A stretch of 64,000 nucleotides of DNA. Origin: Adineta ricciae. Its lineage: Eukaryota; Rotifera; Eurotatoria; Adinetida; Adinetidae. The stretch lies in contig CAJNOJ010000066.1 of assembly GCA_905250025.1 (NCBI GenBank), positions 248,001-312,000 of the forward strand. Direction: 5' to 3'. Within the stretch, counting starts at the first letter, position 1. Each line of letters starts with the position of its first letter. Below are positions 43,988-54,465 of this stretch, piece by piece. The notes beneath the pieces were generated by a model. The model was not told the origin of the DNA. It made no database searches and worked only from the letters and a program-made list of their open reading frames with translations. The position numbers were made by a program, and so were the translations under genes.

Positions 43988-44337
43988 TTAGATATGATAA
44001 ATTTCACTTTGACTTCTTTCGTTGTAATGATACACAGATGGATAAGGACGTTCGGCGGCTAAAATATCATTGTAAATATCATCAGGTCTTGGTACTTGGT
44101 AGGTATGTCGAGGTACTTCATCCTCTTCAGTTTGATATTCGCGTCGTTCCATGAAAAGAACAATAATAACTGTTAAGAAAATCATGGCAATACCAATAAA
44201 ACAACCGCATAAGGAATACAAGATGAATCGTTCTGAATTCGCTAAATGAAAATCAAAGATCAACATATCGAGTCGAAAGAGGAAATCGACTTACCACGAA
44301 TGAATTCCGACGTTTGAAGCCAATCAATGACCACCAT
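43988..44337 (-). CDS. EVA1/FAM176-like single-pass membrane protein
   Basis: Exons 44295-44337 and 43988-44241 give 98 residues. The core ANSERFILYSLCGCFIG leads into a transmembrane helix and the stop-transfer FMERRE, matching the NPERAALYFVSGVCIGL pattern of EVA1 (FAM176) proteins, which act in autophagy/apoptosis and in Slit receptor signalling. The cytoplasmic tail is short and tyrosine-rich (TYQVPRPDDIYNDIL, YPSVYHYNE). The start at 44337 is the nearest ATG; an upstream exon carrying a longer N terminus is possible, since the preceding codons are hydrophobic. The family call rests on one segment. Confidence 0.5.
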
Positions 44338-45302
44338 CGATATGACAATGAAGATCAATCTGTCAAATGTCAAGCACCTGATAGATCGTTTCTAGAGAAG
44401 AATTCTTCGCACACATATGTGATTCATTGAGTAGACAACTGAGCATTATCGCTGTCCTTTTTTTTTTCTAGAGAAGAAAAAAGAATGACGTAAGACTAAG
44501 CGATTGATTGATTGAAAAACAAGCAATGATGTTTAGAGACAAGGTTTTCTCTTAACATATACACGCGCACACACCTCGAATCGATCAGCTAACAATCAAA
44601 AAAAAAGAAAGAACATGCCGACAGATGGTTAAATGGAAAATGAAACAATTCCAAATGGACAATTTTATCCAGGATCATATCAATAAAATGTCACATCAGG
44701 AACATGTATTGATGGAAAATCGATTTCTATCTATCACTCGAGAATATTCATATCGATAGATATATATTCTCATCTCTTTTACATCAATAAGATTATCCTA
44801 CTAACAAGTTATACACTGAATCGACTTGTTTGGCCCTTGCCTTTCGAGAATTGATGATAAAACGATGAATATCTGCATACGTGTGCAATCAGGCTTGTAA
44901 ACAATGGTTCATCATTTGTTTGATTAATGACAGCGGAGATTGCAACAGTCTAGTAGTTTATATCCATGTCCGAAATTATTCCTGTGTTTTTCTCCTCCTC
45001 TACCTCCCACAGACATTGTTCATATAGCATTCATATCATCGTGCCAGCTCATCTCATCTCATTCGTTCTTATGATGTTTTGCTTAGACAATCATCACTTT
45101 TTCTCATAACTTTCTCGCGCGATTGTTATTGTACTTGTTAGACACATGTGGAGATAGAAGAAAAAGAAGAACAGTCAAGCAATCATCTTACGCTTTAGGA
45201 ATATGATCAGGAGATTTGTCAATTTCATCCAATCGCTTACACTACAATGTTTATTCGTTGATATTCGAATATCAAATAACAAAAAAACAACCTAGAAATC
45301 GC
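44338..45302. other. Intergenic region
   Basis: About 960 bp without a recognisable gene. It separates the EVA1-like gene from the four-gene cluster to the right. Confidence 0.55.
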
Positions 45303-45557
45303 TCATTTGATCCGTTCAAGTTTGGGAGCTAATCGCCAATCTAACCAGCCCCAACCTTTTTCTTTAGCAAATTTCGAAACAGTCTTATGACGTGGAAACT
45401 TTGGACATTCGATATACATTCGGCCATAACGCCAGACAACATAACAATCGGCACATCGTCGACGTAACATATCTTTTGTTCTATACGATCGTGTGAACAT
45501 CATTGGCAATGAAGTTGACTTCAAAACTGTTCTTTGAAGGACGGTTGAGATTAACAT
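45303..45557 (-). CDS. MRPL36: Mitochondrial ribosomal protein bL36m
   Basis: Single exon, 84 residues. A basic N terminus (mitochondrial presequence) is followed by the bL36 core: YRTKDMLRRRCADCYVVWRYGRMYIECPKFPRHK, matching K-VLK-RC-DC-V-RRGR-V-C-NPKHKQR with the zinc-binding Cys/Cys/Cys/His pattern (quoted here in two parts: RRRCADCYVVWRYGR and CPKFPRHK). A C-terminal extension of about 25 residues (WGWLDWRLAPKLERIK) goes beyond the bacterial protein. Last member of the operon-like cluster; an acceptor CTTACAG ends 9 nt before the ATG. Confidence 0.86.
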   Translation of the reverse strand: MLISTVLQRTVLKSTSLPMMFTRSYRTKDMLRRRCADCYVVWRYGRMYIECPKFPRHKTVSKFAKEKGWGWLDWRLAPKLERIK

Positions 45558-45567
45558 AGCACGATAT

Positions 45568-45582
45568 CTGTAAGAAAAGAAA
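45568..45582 (-). promoter_or_regulatory. Putative trans-splice acceptor before MRPL36
   Basis: TTTTTCTTTTCTTACAG on the minus strand, 9 nt before the MRPL36 ATG and about 150 bp after the NDUFS3 stop. No donor in the gap would make this a cis intron. Confidence 0.5.
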
Positions 45583-45713
45583 AATGCAAGAATGCCAATC
45601 TTTTGGGATGATGCTAAGATAATTTTATTGTTTGAAATGGATACTGAAAAAAAAACAAACGACGCCTATATACAGGAACAAAAAAGCAGATGAGGAACGT
45701 AGGAGTCGTTCAG

Positions 45714-46825
45714 TTATTTCTTATTTTCATTGCCAACAGCAGCTGCTGGTTCAGGCGCATTTGCTTTCTTTGAATCATCGTGGATAGGATTACGAAACTA
45801 AACGAAAAATCGTTTTGATTAAATGTAATGCAATGGCCAAGCTTACTTTAGGAAACGTTTCCCATGGTGTACTCAAATCAAATTTACGATAATCTTGCGT
45901 TAATTCAATAGGTTCAATGACAACACGACGTTGTTCTTCATCGTATCGAACTTCAGTATAACCGGGTAGAGGAAAATCTTTTCGCATTGGATGTCCTTCA
46001 AATCCATAATCCGTTAAAATACGACGTAAATCTGGATGATTCGTAAAATAAACACCATACATATCCCAAACCTAGAGAAATAAGTGTACACCAAATTTCG
46101 TATTAGTTCACTCAACGAACCTCTCGTTCCATCCAGTTGGCAGCATCGAAAAGATCACATATACTAGCGATGGGTGTCAATTCATCAGTGTATGTTTTAA
46201 CACGAACACGTGAATTGAACCGAAGTGAAAGGAGATTGTAAGCGAGCTAAATAAATTTTAAGAAATCAGAAACCAATGCACAGAATCCCACATACCTCAA
46301 AGCGATACACTCGTGTAGGTACGTCAATGGCAGTGATATCTGCTAATGAACTAAATTGAGCATTCGTATGATCTTTAAGAAAAGCAATAACGGAAAAGAC
46401 TCCGTCGGGGTGAATTAGAATTTCTAATTCATTTGTTGATGTCATTTGTACATGTTGTACAAAACGCGGTAAACATTCAGCAACGTATTGGCCAAAATCG
46501 ACTAATGCTTTACGTTGTTCAACATTCACACGAATAAGACTTGCTAAATAGAAATGCTTTTAAGTAAATATATATTGTAGAGGAAGATCCAAACTTACGA
46601 GCTGGAACATTCGGCGTTGCTGCTGCTGCTCCTGGTGGTGGTGCTGTTGCCTGAGTACGATGGAGAAGTACCAAAGTCGACGGAATATTCCGATGTGCTG
46701 CTGCAGATAGAAATCCTAAATAGACATTGTATCGCTCGATCAAGTGATTTCTATCTTAGTGGTATGCTACCTTTACTTGTTGTTAACACTGGTCGAGCGA
46801 TATGTCGAATTAATGAACTAGCCAT
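45714..46825 (-). CDS. NDUFS3: NADH-ubiquinone oxidoreductase 30-kDa subunit
   Basis: Core subunit of mitochondrial complex I (NuoC family). Exon 1 (46777-46825) and exon 2 (about 46612-46719) give a presequence ([16 protein letters not shown] then FLSAAAHRN) and a Pro/Ala-rich linker. The mature part begins [20 protein letters not shown] and carries [29 protein letters not shown] and the family signature [20 protein letters not shown] followed by [18 protein letters not shown]. The C-terminal [11 protein letters not shown] and a charged tail complete it. Five short introns are visible. The ATG follows directly after TTTATTTCAG, so the mature message would have essentially no leader apart from a spliced leader. 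Confidence 0.95.
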
Positions 46826-46840
46826 CTGAAATAAAAACTG
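46826..46840 (-). promoter_or_regulatory. Putative trans-splice acceptor at the NDUFS3 start
   Basis: GTTTTTATTTCAG is immediately followed by the NDUFS3 ATG on the minus strand, 110 bp after the RPA3 stop. The exact juxtaposition of acceptor and ATG leaves no 5' UTR unless one is added in trans. Confidence 0.55.
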
Positions 46841-46935
46841 AATATCTGTATATGAATTCCTAACTTTGAGTTTTATTCAATAAGAAAATATCTGACAATA
46901 GCTCCTAAGTCATTCGTTGTTTTTTTTTACAAAAT

Positions 46936-47453
46936 TTAAAGATTAACAAGGTAGTCTTGAGGATAATGTTGGAAAAGCATAACAGCTTGATTGTACATAT
47001 CCATATCTAAAGAAATTGAACCGAATATCTAGAGAGATTCTTCGCTATTCCATTATTTTTACCGAAATTAGCCGTTTGTTCAGATTCAAATGTTACAATA
47101 GTATCACACGCGATCTGATTGCGGTTGTCCACTTCTCCAAGTACTTCAATAATGTTACCTGGACTAACATCAACCTGCGCAAAGAAGAGAAGCAGATTTT
47201 CATGAAATAATCTTCTAAGAATTTCGTTCGTTCTCTACATACAATATGATCCGATGAACGTACAACAATATGCTGTTGATCGCTTGTTTCCAAATCGAGT
47301 ACATTGCCTGATGGATGGACCTAAAAACAAAACCGATAGTTTTTCCTTAGTAAAAACGTCAAAATTTACCTTGCTAACTGTACCAATAATACTAACTGGT
47401 TTGCCACTGAACTGTTGGATCATCGATCCGTTAATACGATAATGATGTGTCAT
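46936..47453 (-). CDS. RPA3: Replication protein A 14-kDa subunit
   Basis: Smallest subunit of the RPA single-strand DNA-binding heterotrimer. Exon 1 encodes YRINGSMIQQFSGKPVSIIG, equivalent to RINAGMLAQFIDKPVCFVG of human RPA3. Later exons give HPSGNVLDLETSDQQHI, an OB-fold segment with IIEVLGEVDNRNQIACDTIV, and the C-terminal DMDMYNQAVMLFQHYPQDY, matching [20 protein letters not shown]. Three short introns. The ATG lies two bases after TTTTTCAG, and only 22 bp from the stop of the upstream ORF on the same strand. Confidence 0.88.
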
Positions 47454-47455
47454 AT

Positions 47456-47469
47456 CTGAAAAAAAAGTA
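47456..47469 (-). promoter_or_regulatory. Putative trans-splice acceptor before RPA3
   Basis: TACTTTTTTTTCAG ends two bases before the RPA3 ATG and lies only 18 bp after the stop of the upstream cistron. The gap is too short to hold a promoter. Confidence 0.55.
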
Positions 47470-47475
47470 CATAAT

Positions 47476-47772
47476 TTATTCACTCTTTTTCAATGTTTGA
47501 TTGTATGAGGATGAATCATAGACAGGCCATTGGTGCTTGAGAACAAAATTAACATCATTAAGATTAATAGGAGTCGGTTTTGGAGTACGTCTTGCAGTCG
47601 CAGCAAGAGATGATTTGGAAACTAATTGTTGAGCAAATAGAGTCGCGAAATGAACAAGCAATTTTTCTGCATCAGACTCAAGTGTTGGTGGTGATGTATA
47701 TTGGCCTGATTGAAGAAGAATTCGAGTGAAAAAATCCGATGAATGAAGATTTCCACGATTGTTTGTTGTCAT
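47476..47772 (-). CDS. Small histone-fold-like protein (TAF12-like?)
   Basis: Single exon, 98 residues. The layout is short helix (SDFFTRILLQSG), long helix (LESDAEKLLVHFATLFAQQL), basic loop (ATARRTPKP) and a last segment PINLNDVNFVLKHQWPVYD. The long helix followed by a strand and a DV-LHLE-QW-like end recalls the TFIID subunit TAF12 (EVKDVQLHLERQWNMW). The match is weak and another histone-fold partner is possible. First gene of the operon-like cluster; the ATG follows an AAAG that could itself be an acceptor. The distance to the RPA3 start is 22 bp. Confidence 0.5.
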   Translation of the reverse strand: MTTNNRGNLHSSDFFTRILLQSGQYTSPPTLESDAEKLLVHFATLFAQQLVSKSSLAATARRTPKPTPINLNDVNFVLKHQWPVYDSSSYNQTLKKSE

Positions 47773-48390
47773 CTTTGTTCGAAGCAAATGAAGGAATGGC
47801 TAAGAGCGGACAATCTTTCTTAGTTGTTTATAAATAAGAATTTGTCGCTACTGCTGATAAATATTACATTAGAAGAAGGACGAAAGAACGCTTTTGATTG
47901 AATGAAAACCAACCTATCAGAAACTGATCAAGGAAGAAAGAACGGTTATCCTTTATTGAGTGATATCCACAGGACAGTCCTATTCACTCTTATGATTGAA
48001 CAAATCTTTTTCCCTATGACCAGAAAATAGTTCAATCGATAACCATATTCGATTGTCAGAAATAAAATCTGACAACACAAACATTCCTCGTAAGGAAATC
48101 GTGTACAAGAACAACTGTACAATGATGATCTTTTCGGAAATGTAAAATCAACAGTGATGTATTTCGTCAAGCTCCTCCCTTGCTTTCATCGGAGAATAAT
48201 GCTCAAGAAGAACTCCTCGATTGAATATTCTTTTCCGCAACAAGTAACTCCTTTGTCGTTGAGTAGCTCGCATTGATAAGTCGCTGAGAAGAGAAAAGAA
48301 TGCATAGATTATTCAATATCTCGTCTTAAAAGAAATATAAATAATGCATTAAATTAGTTCTTTTTCTAGATATTTAATAAAAAATTAACC
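47773..48390. other. Divergent intergenic region
   Basis: Upstream space shared by the operon-like cluster (minus) and the DIX-domain gene (plus). No TATA box or coding block recognised. A pyrimidine tract with tag (ttctttttctag) lies at 48358-48370, shortly before the DIX gene ATG. Confidence 0.5.
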
Positions 48391-49760
48391 ATGTCATTGT
48401 TACAACAGCTAACAAAAAAGTAAGTTAACTATTCTCTTTCATCCATCTATTCAATCATTCATGCGCATGTAAGACATGCCATATTTCATTTGACGTAATA
48501 CAACATTCTCTCACTTTTGCCTTACTCCGCCTTCTCTCTATCTGTCCGTTGCGTTTTCTTCAATTCACTCATTCATNCGCCGACACTGCGCTTGTTAGAG
48601 AGCAGACTATCAAAAAAAAAGCGAGAGAAATAGAAAGAAAGAAAAGAAACAGAGAGACATATACATATCTTCTGTTTTGAGATTAACTGTGCATTTTCGT
48701 GAACAATGACACTCTTACTGATACGAAATCCGTATTCATTGTAAGTAGATAGTTTTCTTAGGAAGCAACGAACGGCGTTTCAGAAGCGATAATTTCAACG
48801 AATGTTTTGCTTTTTGTTTTAGTTCATTGGAAGCGTCAACACTGATCGCTGATCATGAAGCAGGGTTGAATATATCCAAACAGCCGGTATGTTTATGAAA
48901 CATACGAAAGAAAAGAAAGAAGACTTGTTCTCTGTTTTTTTTCAGCGCACAACCAAATTGACGAAACAACAACGAGATGAGTACAGTCTTGCACAACGTG
49001 ATCCAGCTGCATTCTTTGAAGAGATCAAAAAACGTTTGCTGGCTTACCAAGGAGAAAGCTCCAGTGCCGCCAAAATTCGTGGTCTTTCTCAATCGCTCAA
49101 TGTACATAATAAATTTACCTTTCCAGACCATCGAACAGTGGACGAAGACTCGTTAGCTGTTCTGGATTCACAAATTGCTAAAACGATCGATGATGCTGAT
49201 AATAGTCTTTTTGAAAGTCCATCGAAAACAACTTGTCGATATAAATCTCCATACATGTCAAAATACAATGAAACCAAAAATCATTCCACATTGGGAAATA
49301 GTTTTACGCGATCAGATTCAGGAGTTGGAACGGATACATCAGAAAAGTAAGTGAAAGAATGAAAAATAGCGTTATTATCAACATGACGGGTTTTGTATTC
49401 AGAAATTATGAAATATTTCGTTGTCAACGTTTACCAACTATTGATGTTGTTTGGTATCCGTCACTTGATAGTCATAATGCTCTTTTATCGACGATTCCTC
49501 GCATACACGATCGTCTAACATTCAAGGAATTTCGACAATTGTTTAAAAAACAACCTGTGTACAGGTAGGATGCCTAGAGTTGATTTTCGGATAGTGATTA
49601 TTTAATTGAATAACTCCATTTCTCTAGGTATTTCTTTAAAACAACTTGTACACCGGACATTAACAAAGAGCAGTATGTGTTTCGTGAATTAACAATGGAC
49701 GATGAACTAGTGCCGTTCTACGATGGCAAAATTTTCGTACAATTAGATCGAATTTCCTAG
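48391..49760 (+). CDS. DIX-domain protein (Axin/Dixin-like) without RGS domain
   Basis: Exons 48391-48419, 48823-48886, 48946-49346, 49403-49564 and 49628-49760 join in phase to 262 residues. The C-terminal ~85 residues form a DIX domain: PTIDVVWYPSLDSHN, LTFKEFRQLFKKQPVYRYFF, then a YVFRELTMDDELVPFYDGKI segment ending in a short strand. DIX domains polymerise head-to-tail in Wnt signalling (Axin, Dishevelled, Dixin). The N-terminal part is polar, with a short helix (KQQRDEYSLAQRDPAAFFEE) and Ser/Thr-rich linker including DSGVGTDTSEK. There is no RGS, PDZ, DEP or CH domain, so it is not a complete Axin or Dvl. Intron 1 is unusually long (403 nt) and contains an ambiguous N at 48577. Confidence 0.78.
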
Positions 49761-50746
49761 GAGAAGTTTTTTTTCTTCTTCTGTCAGATTAATAATAATT
49801 ATTCTTATTTTTTGTCTTCAGTCCTACTGAAGAACTGATGTTTTCCATTCTTTTTCTTGTTGTTGTCGTTGTTTAATAATTATTGTCGTTTTTTTTTGTC
49901 TGAAAAAAAGTCACATACGAAGAAAGCGAATTCAATCGTCTTTGCACTGCATCGTTGACGAAAGGTAATGATCAAAATTAATCTCCACTTGACTACACAA
50001 AAGGAAAGAATTCGGCGATGACTGATGTTCGTATCTATCGCACTTCAAATCAATGACTTATCCAATATTGACTTGAAATTGAATTTATCGTCTTAAAGAG
50101 TCAGGTCGTATTCATTGATGATCAGTAATTGCCTTCGAAGGAATGAGAGAAGCCGTTTGACTTGTCATAATTAAGATCATTTATTCTACTTTAAACAGTA
50201 TCATTCACGAGAATCTACAAATCGATTCTGTTTTCAAATTGTGAGTGTTTTACAAATATCTGATGACAAAAAAAAGACTCAAACACACGCAAAAGAGAAA
50301 AAAGATTGACAATACCAAATGAAAGAAGAAAAATATATTAAACAGATCATGTTCTAACACAGACAGAAAAAGATGAAGAAATGAAATTGAGAATAAAAGA
50401 AAGAGACACAGAATAATGATTCATTTGCAGAATTCTTCATTTTGCACGACTTGAACGACAGAGCAAACGAAGAGAAAAAGAAAATCAACTAAGAGACAAG
50501 CTACTAGTTAGCTTGAATAGAAAAAGAAAACCATTTGATAAGAAAATACGTTCACATATTGAACAATCTCATACAGAGTTGTTGATTGTTTTCTAACAAA
50601 AGCTCTCTTCACATGAAGAGAAAGAAAAATTGACGTAAAAAGAGAGAAAATATAAAAGATAACAAGAACACATAAACAGTCATTCATCATTCCATATTCG
50701 ATGACGACTAGAAAAAATTCAATTCAAATTGATATCAGACATACAC
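49761..50746. other. Intergenic region between convergent genes
   Basis: AT-rich flank of the DIX gene (plus) and CPEB1 gene (minus). No exon or repeat recognised. Confidence 0.6.
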
Positions 50747-52394
50747 TTAAAATCCATTGCTTCCAACAACGCAATCGACTGGTTGAGGAAGTGATTGTTG
50801 CTGAATGGGATGAAAGACTGGTTGAGAAGATTTTGAATGACGTGTCACTGCTTTGTGTGATGCCATGCTACCGATGTGAATCTTTTGCCAACATCGTTGA
50901 CAAAAGTAATCGAAACAAGCGAAATTTCGACAGAATAAATCACCAGCAGCAGTTTTACACAATGAACAAAATCGGTATTGTAAGTGTGGTTCGATTTGAA
51001 GACGTTTGAGAAAACGTGGAGTGCGTACATCAACTGAAACCAAGGTAATTCATGTTAGTGCGTGTGTCATCTCACTTACAAAGACTTACCAAACGCAGTA
51101 GAAACAGCGTGGAGAAAACTAGAGCTGTTATCGAATGTGACACGACCACTGCCGATTCTAATTGCAAGAAAAGATGAATTTGCCTTTAGTGTTGATGGGT
51201 TATGTAGCTTACGGATATTTGTATTTATCGATGTCTACGCCGGCATAGACAGCACCACCGAATAAATCTTCCATTAAACGCCATAAATATCGTGCGGTCA
51301 TTGTACCATGAAGATTTCCAACGAAGATCGTTTTCTTTGAATCAAGTTGTTGCGGTGGGCTAACAGAAAAAGCAGATGATATTTTCAAGGAAATACATTC
51401 GAACTAGTTACCGTAAAGCATAATTATTATCTCCAATATTCCATGGAATGACTTCGACAGTTTTTCTTGAGCCAGTTGCAGTTTCGAAATGGATGAAATA
51501 GTCAGCACATGCGCTATTGTTTGTATGACGCGAGCAATTATCTAACAAAGCACAAACTGATTTCGCGTTGTGGAAAACAATATGAAAGAAGCCATTTTCG
51601 CGATGTTGCTCTTTGTGTCCACCGTGTAGTTTGGGCCATTGAATTTCAAAGACGCCAAAACGATCAAAATTAGCGTGAATGTCAGTTTCAGTTGCAAAAC
51701 GTGGTACGCCACCAATGAATACTTTTTGTGAAAGTAATGGAATTTGCTGGAGACCACTAGACGAATTGCTTGTATTATTCGAATTGGTTTGTTCAGTGGA
51801 AAAATCGCCAATCCAATGGCGAATGTTTTCTGTTGAATCGTCTTGTACAGGTGAAATCATTGGAAGAATGGATTGTTGTGGCTGTGGCTGCTGTTGCGGT
51901 GGTGGTAGTTGTTGTTGTTGTTGTTGTTGGTTTTGTTGCGAATATGGTGGCGAAATCTGCGAAACTGGTGCTAATGAAAGTAACCAGGGTGGACGAGCGT
52001 TTTCGTCATTGATGTTAGTTTGATGACTTGCACTGAATGGTAAGGGTTCATTTAAATTGGTGAATGGAAAAATCGATGAATTATGTTGCGTTGCAAGATC
52101 ATTGAGAACCAATTGTTGAAATGGCAAAACGCATGATAAGGATGATGATGACGATTGTTCAAGTGAAATCAAATTTGAAGTATTACGTAGAATATAGTCT
52201 TGAAATTGTTTATTTTCTTGATCGAAGATATTGTCATCTAGAAAGAAACGCTTTGTTTCGAACGTTAAGAATTTGATCAAAGTTTTACTTGTGAGATTTC
52301 CAGTTAATGATGTTGGCCATGTGGAAATAATATCCTTTGTGCTATTCTTTGTTGGAAACGAAAAGTCGTTGCGTGGACAACAATTAACATCCAT
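50747..52394 (-). CDS. CPEB1: Cytoplasmic polyadenylation element-binding protein 1 homologue
   Basis: RNA-binding regulator of poly(A) length and translation. Four exons: 51412-52394, 51213-51359, 51090-51157 and 50747-51033. The N-terminal ~200 residues are disordered, with a Q/P-rich stretch encoded mainly by CAA codons. RRM1 begins [18 protein letters not shown] and ends [18 protein letters not shown]2 begins [18 protein letters not shown] and includes [20 protein letters not shown]. The zinc-binding ZZ module follows ([20 protein letters not shown], then [11 protein letters not shown]). IGSGRVTF and AFV match CPEB1 rather than CPEB2-4. An in-frame ATG at 52493 would add 33 residues; 52394 is preferred because it opens the polar N terminus. 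Confidence 0.92.
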
Positions 52395-53868
52395 GATTAT
52401 GATCGACACACTCTCGAATACAAATGGACGATGGAAAAAGTGCAATGAAATGGATATGTTAGAACGAGTGTGTTTATTTCGATGACTTCGCAACGAATGA
52501 CTGAATTATGTGTACTTCGAATTTGTCCTTCACTCGGCAGTCGGATAGAAGAAAGAAGTGTAAACAACAGCTAGTAAATGTATATGTCTATCGTCCGATT
52601 TGTGTTCGTCGAGAAAGGATATTTTTCTAAAGGAATTCGTTTACAAAAGACGAACTAGATCTAGGAGAAAAACAAATGTGAAAGAATGAATAAGAGAAAA
52701 GAATGACGGAGGTCAATCTATTGATTGTACAGATACACAGTCATTCATATTATAGCTGTTACGATTGAACTGTCATGTAAGAGAAGTTCAAAACGAAGTG
52801 CATGACAGATTGAATCGGACATGGAAGATGAGGACGAATGAAAAAGAGAAGAAACGTTGTTGCGAGTGCGAATGACAAACTGCGGGAAATAAGACTATAT
52901 CCAATTGAGATTGACATGAATTCCTTCGATTTTGTTCAAGAAGAAATGTGTGCTTTTTTTCCTCATATAGCAGACATTTTCTAAATGGATTTATCGGAAT
53001 GACATACAGATTAAAAAGAAAGATGTTTTGAGCTATGTCAACATCGTTATACATCAGAGAAGAGATATTTTATTTATCGAGTGATATCGCCATCTATTTC
53101 TGTACTTCATAAAATCAATCGAAGATTGAATAAATGGACTAGACTATATCCGTTCAAAACTGAACTGTTGAATTAGAAACGCAGGTATCTCTTTTGAGCA
53201 AGGTGGAAAGATATCAGATGACTGAAATTTATGTCAAACTTATCGATCAGTCACGCTGGTATCTTGCCATATCGCTGCAAAATCGAATAGTGACAGCGTC
53301 GTTCATTTTGCGTGTGCTTTATCTGTCGACGAAAAAATGAATGACATGCGTACATTGTCCTTGATTCAAATATGTTGTACTAACGACGACTCTTTCCGGA
53401 TTGTTTCCTCTGCTTGATAGGTGCGCAGTAATGCAGATTGCATCTGAACCGAATCTACTCGAATGTTCACATTTTCGTACATACAGATATGTATATGAAT
53501 GTCCGTCAGTTGTAATACGAAGTTCCATAGATATCCGACATCAACGGACGATTACAGAGCGATACTCTTGCACTCGCTCATATTTCAATGTCCTCGTCTT
53601 ATAAAAGACATACAGGAACGAATATCATGCAAATAGATTTCGTTCTGTCTCGAACAAAACTACAAGATATTCTAAACGTACTCTGGAATGAAACTGTGCA
53701 TGTTAGGCTACAGTGTATTATGAGATTTGAGAAGAGACTTGCGCGCACATGTCAACTGTGAAAGTTTGATTCTGATTGAAAGAATTCGAACAAAATAATC
53801 ACTTTCGTTTATGCTCATTGTTATTGACAATTTGGAATTAGATATTATGAATTTATTAGTAATTTTGT
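52395..53868. other. Intergenic region
   Basis: About 1.5 kb between two minus-strand genes. No coding exon, RNA gene or repeat recognised on either strand; ORFs near 53319-53604 are short and featureless. Confidence 0.55.
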
Positions 53869-54465
53869 TCAAGGCTGATTAGTAACTGGAAATGTTTGAA
53901 TAGCTTCAGTACTTGAATCATTTCCAATTTCATATACAAGTTTAACAGCGTCAGGTGTCAATGATGCACGTTGCGGAAAGTAATCGGGTAGCGTTTCTCT
54001 TCGTTGAAAACCCATCATTGTATAAAAATGAATTCCATCGAGATTGGTTGATTCGACATACGCATAAATTCGATGAATGTTTTCTAATTCTTTACATGTT
54101 TCAATCAACTGCACTAATAAACGTCGACCAACATTAATCGCATGCAAACTATGCTCATCTTCGACGAGCATGAGAATCTTTAATTGACGTTTCTGATTCG
54201 AATCGAACGTTGACGTTGCTAAGATGGCAGCATAGAGTTTTATTTTCCAACAATATTTCGTTCGATACGCCGTATTTGATATATCCGATGCATCGTAGAC
54301 ACGTTGAAATGTTTCACGATTGAATGCTAACGGGAATGCTTTATGAAACAATTGAAATAAATCTTCAAAACTAACGTCTTCCTTGGATCCGTAATAAATA
54401 TGAGGATAAACTGAAGATCGCGATGTTTTATCAGACAACCGATGTTTATTTAAACGAATAGACAT
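53869..54465 (-). CDS. NAA50-like GNAT N-acetyltransferase
   Basis: Single exon, 198 residues. The order of elements fits the NAA50 branch of GNAT acetyltransferases: an N-terminal helix with LFHKAFPLAFNRETFQRVYD (NAA50: IFPVSYNDKFYKDVLE), a strand with KIKLYAAILA, the core strand QLKILMLVEDEHS, and the final block IHRIYAYVESTNLDGIHFYT then MMGFQRRETLPDYF (NAA50: NIYLHVQISNESAIDFYRKF, GFEIIETKKNYY). NAA50 acetylates N-terminal methionines. The acetyl-CoA loop, normally R/Q-x-x-G-x-G/A, reads HAINVGRRLL and is degenerate, so activity is uncertain. It has 25-30 more residues than NAA50 at both ends. Confidence 0.62.
   Translation of the reverse strand: MSIRLNKHRLSDKTSRSSVYPHIYYGSKEDVSFEDLFQLFHKAFPLAFNRETFQRVYDASDISNTAYRTKYCWKIKLYAAILATSTFDSNQKRQLKILMLVEDEHSLHAINVGRRLLVQLIETCKELENIHRIYAYVESTNLDGIHFYTMMGFQRRETLPDYFPQRASLTPDAVKLVYEIGNDSSTEAIQTFPVTNQP

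Larger units (their letters stand above)
45303..47772 (-). other. Probable four-gene operon
   Basis: Four minus-strand genes follow one another: histone-fold protein, RPA3, NDUFS3 and MRPL36. Gaps between stop and next start are 22, 110 and 156 bp. Each downstream start is preceded, by 0-9 nt, by a pyrimidine tract and AG with no matching cis donor in the gap. This is the layout of polycistronic transcripts resolved by spliced-leader trans-splicing. The gene mix (replication, transcription, mitochondrial) is typical of housekeeping operons in other trans-splicing animals. Confidence 0.65.
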
